Source: Candidatus Dormiibacterota bacterium
GTDB lineage: Bacteria > Chloroflexota > Dormibacteria > Dormibacterales > Dormibacteraceae
Length of the DNA stretch: 6,261 nt
Assembly (NCBI GenBank): GCA_003151665.1
Contig: PLYD01000205.1
Location: 1 to 6,261, forward strand
Direction of reading: 5' to 3'
Shown here: positions 5,205 through 6,261 of the stretch, one piece after another
Layout of the letters: each line of letters opens with the position of its first letter
Numbering within the stretch: position 1 is the first letter of the stretch
Translations under genes and position numbers: made by a program
The notes under the pieces: model-generated
Databases searched by the model: none
What the model saw: only the letters and a program-made list of their open reading frames with translations
What the model was told of the DNA's origin: nothing

Positions 5205-5744
5205 CTAGGAGTTCGCCTTCAGCCAGTCCTCGCGCAGCACCTCGGTGAGCACTTGGTCAACCCAGCGTCCGTCGACGAACGATTCGCCACGGTACCGGCC
5301 GGCCTCGCGGAAGCCCGCCGCCGCCTGGGCTTTGGCGCTCGCCTCATTGCCATCGAAGTAGGCCGACTTCAGCTTGCGCAACGGCAGCTCTGTGAATGCG
5401 TACCGAGTACGGAGTTGCATCACCTCGCGCCCGAGGCCCTTGCCCCATGCCGTCCTGTCACCGATCATCGTGCCGGTCGTACCGGACCCATATTTCCAGT
5501 TGATCGCGTGGATTCCCGTAATCCCAACCAAGGCACCCTTGCTCTCCACCGACCAAACCACGTGGTCGGGGTCCCTCGCCATCTTTTCGAGCCACTCTTT
5601 CTCTTCGTCGACTGAAGGCGGGTGACGCCGCAGGAGGAAGCGGGTGACCTCCATGTCCTCGAGCCAGGTGATCATCACCACGGCATCGTCTGATGTTGGC
5701 GGCCGGAGGTGGACGAGCTTGCCCTCGATGACCGGTCCGTACAT
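5205..5744 (-). CDS. GNAT acetyltransferase, RimJ/RimL-like
   Basis: The 179-residue protein belongs to the GNAT family, which moves acetyl from acetyl-CoA to an amine. It starts VIEGKLVHLRPPTSDDA, the usual opening of the RimJ/RimL-like (Acetyltransf_3) branch. Motif A is about 91-109, with WGKGLG (100-105) as the pyrophosphate-binding loop. Motif B is N133 to G149 (NEASAKAQ followed by AAGF). The C-terminal half ends RGESFVDGRWVDQVL, also common in this branch. Substrates there include N-termini of ribosomal proteins (E. coli RimL acetylates L7/L12) but also antibiotics and small amines, so the target is unknown. It lies 52 nt after rplA in the same direction, before the rplJ promoter. The ATG at 5744 has no evident Shine-Dalgarno. 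No signal peptide or membrane segment is seen. The family call is firm; a ribosomal role is inference. Confidence 0.9.
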   Translation of the reverse strand: MYGPVIEGKLVHLRPPTSDDAVVMITWLEDMEVTRFLLRRHPPSVDEEKEWLEKMARDPDHVVWSVESKGALVGITGIHAINWKYGSGTTGTMIGDRTAWGKGLGREVMQLRTRYAFTELPLRKLKSAYFDGNEASAKAQAAAGFREAGRYRGESFVDGRWVDQVLTEVLREDWLKANS

Positions 5745-5750
5745 GCCCGA

Positions 5751-5756
5751 AGTATG
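5751..5756 (-). promoter_or_regulatory. Possible leaderless promoter -10 box for the acetyltransferase
   Basis: CATACT on the minus strand (4 of 6 matches to TATAAT) ends 6 nt before the ATG at 5744. With no purine-rich ribosome site in between, this is the layout of a leaderless start. CTGACT, with a short 15-bp spacer, is the only -35-like hexamer. The gene could instead be read through from rplA, since no terminator is visible in the 52-nt gap. Confidence 0.3.
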
Positions 5757-5796
5757 AATCGGCCGTTTTAAAGTCAGGAAGAGCCCGACCCGGTCG

Positions 5797-6261
5797 TTAG
5801 TTAGACGACGACCCGAGCTTTGCTGCCTCTTTGACGTCTACGGGGACTGACGGGCCCTGCGTTGCCGCCACAAAGAAGCTGCGCAGGTATTGGCCTTTGG
5901 ACGTGGTCGGCTTATTGCGGATCAGGGCGTCCACGAGCGCCGTGAGGTTCTGGTGCAGCTGCTGCCCATCGAACGACACCTTGCCGATCGGGGCGTGCAC
6001 GATGCCGAACTTGTCGGTCCTGAACTCGACCTTGCCGCCCTTGACCTCGCGAACCGCTCGCGCGACGTCGAAGGTGACAGTGCCCGACTTCGGGTTTGGC
6101 ATAAGGCCACGCGGCCCCAGGATCTTTCCGAGCGGTCCAACCTTGGACATGATGTCGGGCGTCGCAATTGCCGCATCGAAATCCGTCCAGCCCTCGGAGA
6201 CCTTCTTGACGAGGTCGTCGCCGCCCACGAAGTCGGCGCCTGCCTCCTGGGCCTCCTTGGC
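5797..6261 (-). CDS. rplA: Large ribosomal subunit protein uL1, C-terminal 154 residues (5' end beyond window)
   Basis: L1 binds 23S rRNA at the E-site stalk and helps release deacylated tRNA; in many bacteria it also represses its own operon. The visible part begins [20 protein letters not shown] at the right edge and continues with [35 protein letters not shown] split across domain II, then [20 protein letters not shown] and IGKVSFD, ending KLGSSSN before TAA. The motifs [17 protein letters not shown] and KGGKVEFR are family hallmarks. About 80 N-terminal residues of a usual 230-odd are missing because the window ends, not because the gene is broken. The GTG at 6228 is an internal valine codon (FVGGDD), not a start. 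Confidence 0.98.
   Translation of the reverse strand, partial: AKEAQEAGADFVGGDDLVKKVSEGWTDFDAAIATPDIMSKVGPLGKILGPRGLMPNPKSGTVTFDVARAVREVKGGKVEFRTDKFGIVHAPIGKVSFDGQQLHQNLTALVDALIRNKPTTSKGQYLRSFFVAATQGPSVPVDVKEAAKLGSSSN

Overview
The window is a ribosomal-protein / RNA-polymerase locus from a high-GC bacterium, read mostly on the minus strand. From right to left it holds the C-terminal two-thirds of rplA (L1), a GNAT acetyltransferase, rplJ (L10) behind an L10-leader attenuator, rplL (L7/L12), and the first 811 codons of rpoB (RNA polymerase beta). The exception is a complete fold-type I PLP enzyme (aminotransferase class V) on the plus strand between rplL and rpoB. No rRNA, tRNA, CRISPR array, insertion sequence or phage gene was seen.

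Taxonomy is inferred. The coding sequence is GC-rich, beta lacks the large lobe insertion of proteobacterial RpoB (its rifampicin region sits about 104 residues earlier than in E. coli), and an L10 leader of the kind known from Firmicutes and Actinobacteria is present. L10 ends in three 11-residue repeats. Two accessory genes have -10-like boxes six bases before their start codons, which suggests leaderless transcription. Together this fits a Terrabacteria-type lineage such as Chloroflexota/Dormibacterota or a deep actinobacterium. I cannot place it more precisely.

Layout. 1-2435: rpoB, partial, minus. 2436-2652: divergent intergenic region with a good extended -10 promoter for rpoB, a leader of about 147 nt, and a possible leaderless promoter for the aminotransferase. 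2653-3798: PLP enzyme, plus. 3799-4046: convergent gap with a 10-bp terminator-like hairpin serving rplL. 4047-4433 and 4436-4969: rplL and rplJ, separated by 2 nt. 4970-5098: rplJ promoter, L10 leader and a terminator hairpin whose 3' arm contains the rplJ Shine-Dalgarno sequence. 5099-5204: GC-rich gap with hairpins. 5205-5744: GNAT acetyltransferase. 5797-6261: rplA, partial.

How it fits together. The usual order is rplK-rplA-rplJ-rplL-rpoB-rpoC, often with co-transcription. Here the order is kept but split into separately controlled units: rplA (with or without the GNAT), rplJL under an attenuator presumably sensed by the L10-L12 complex, and rpoB under its own promoter. The convergent PLP enzyme physically blocks simple rplL-to-rpoB read-through. 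The most interesting items are the attenuator with two competing folds, the RimJ/RimL-like acetyltransferase beside the gene for L12 (a RimL substrate in E. coli), the inverted PLP gene, and the three-repeat L10 tail. I see no evidence for a wholly new multi-gene system.
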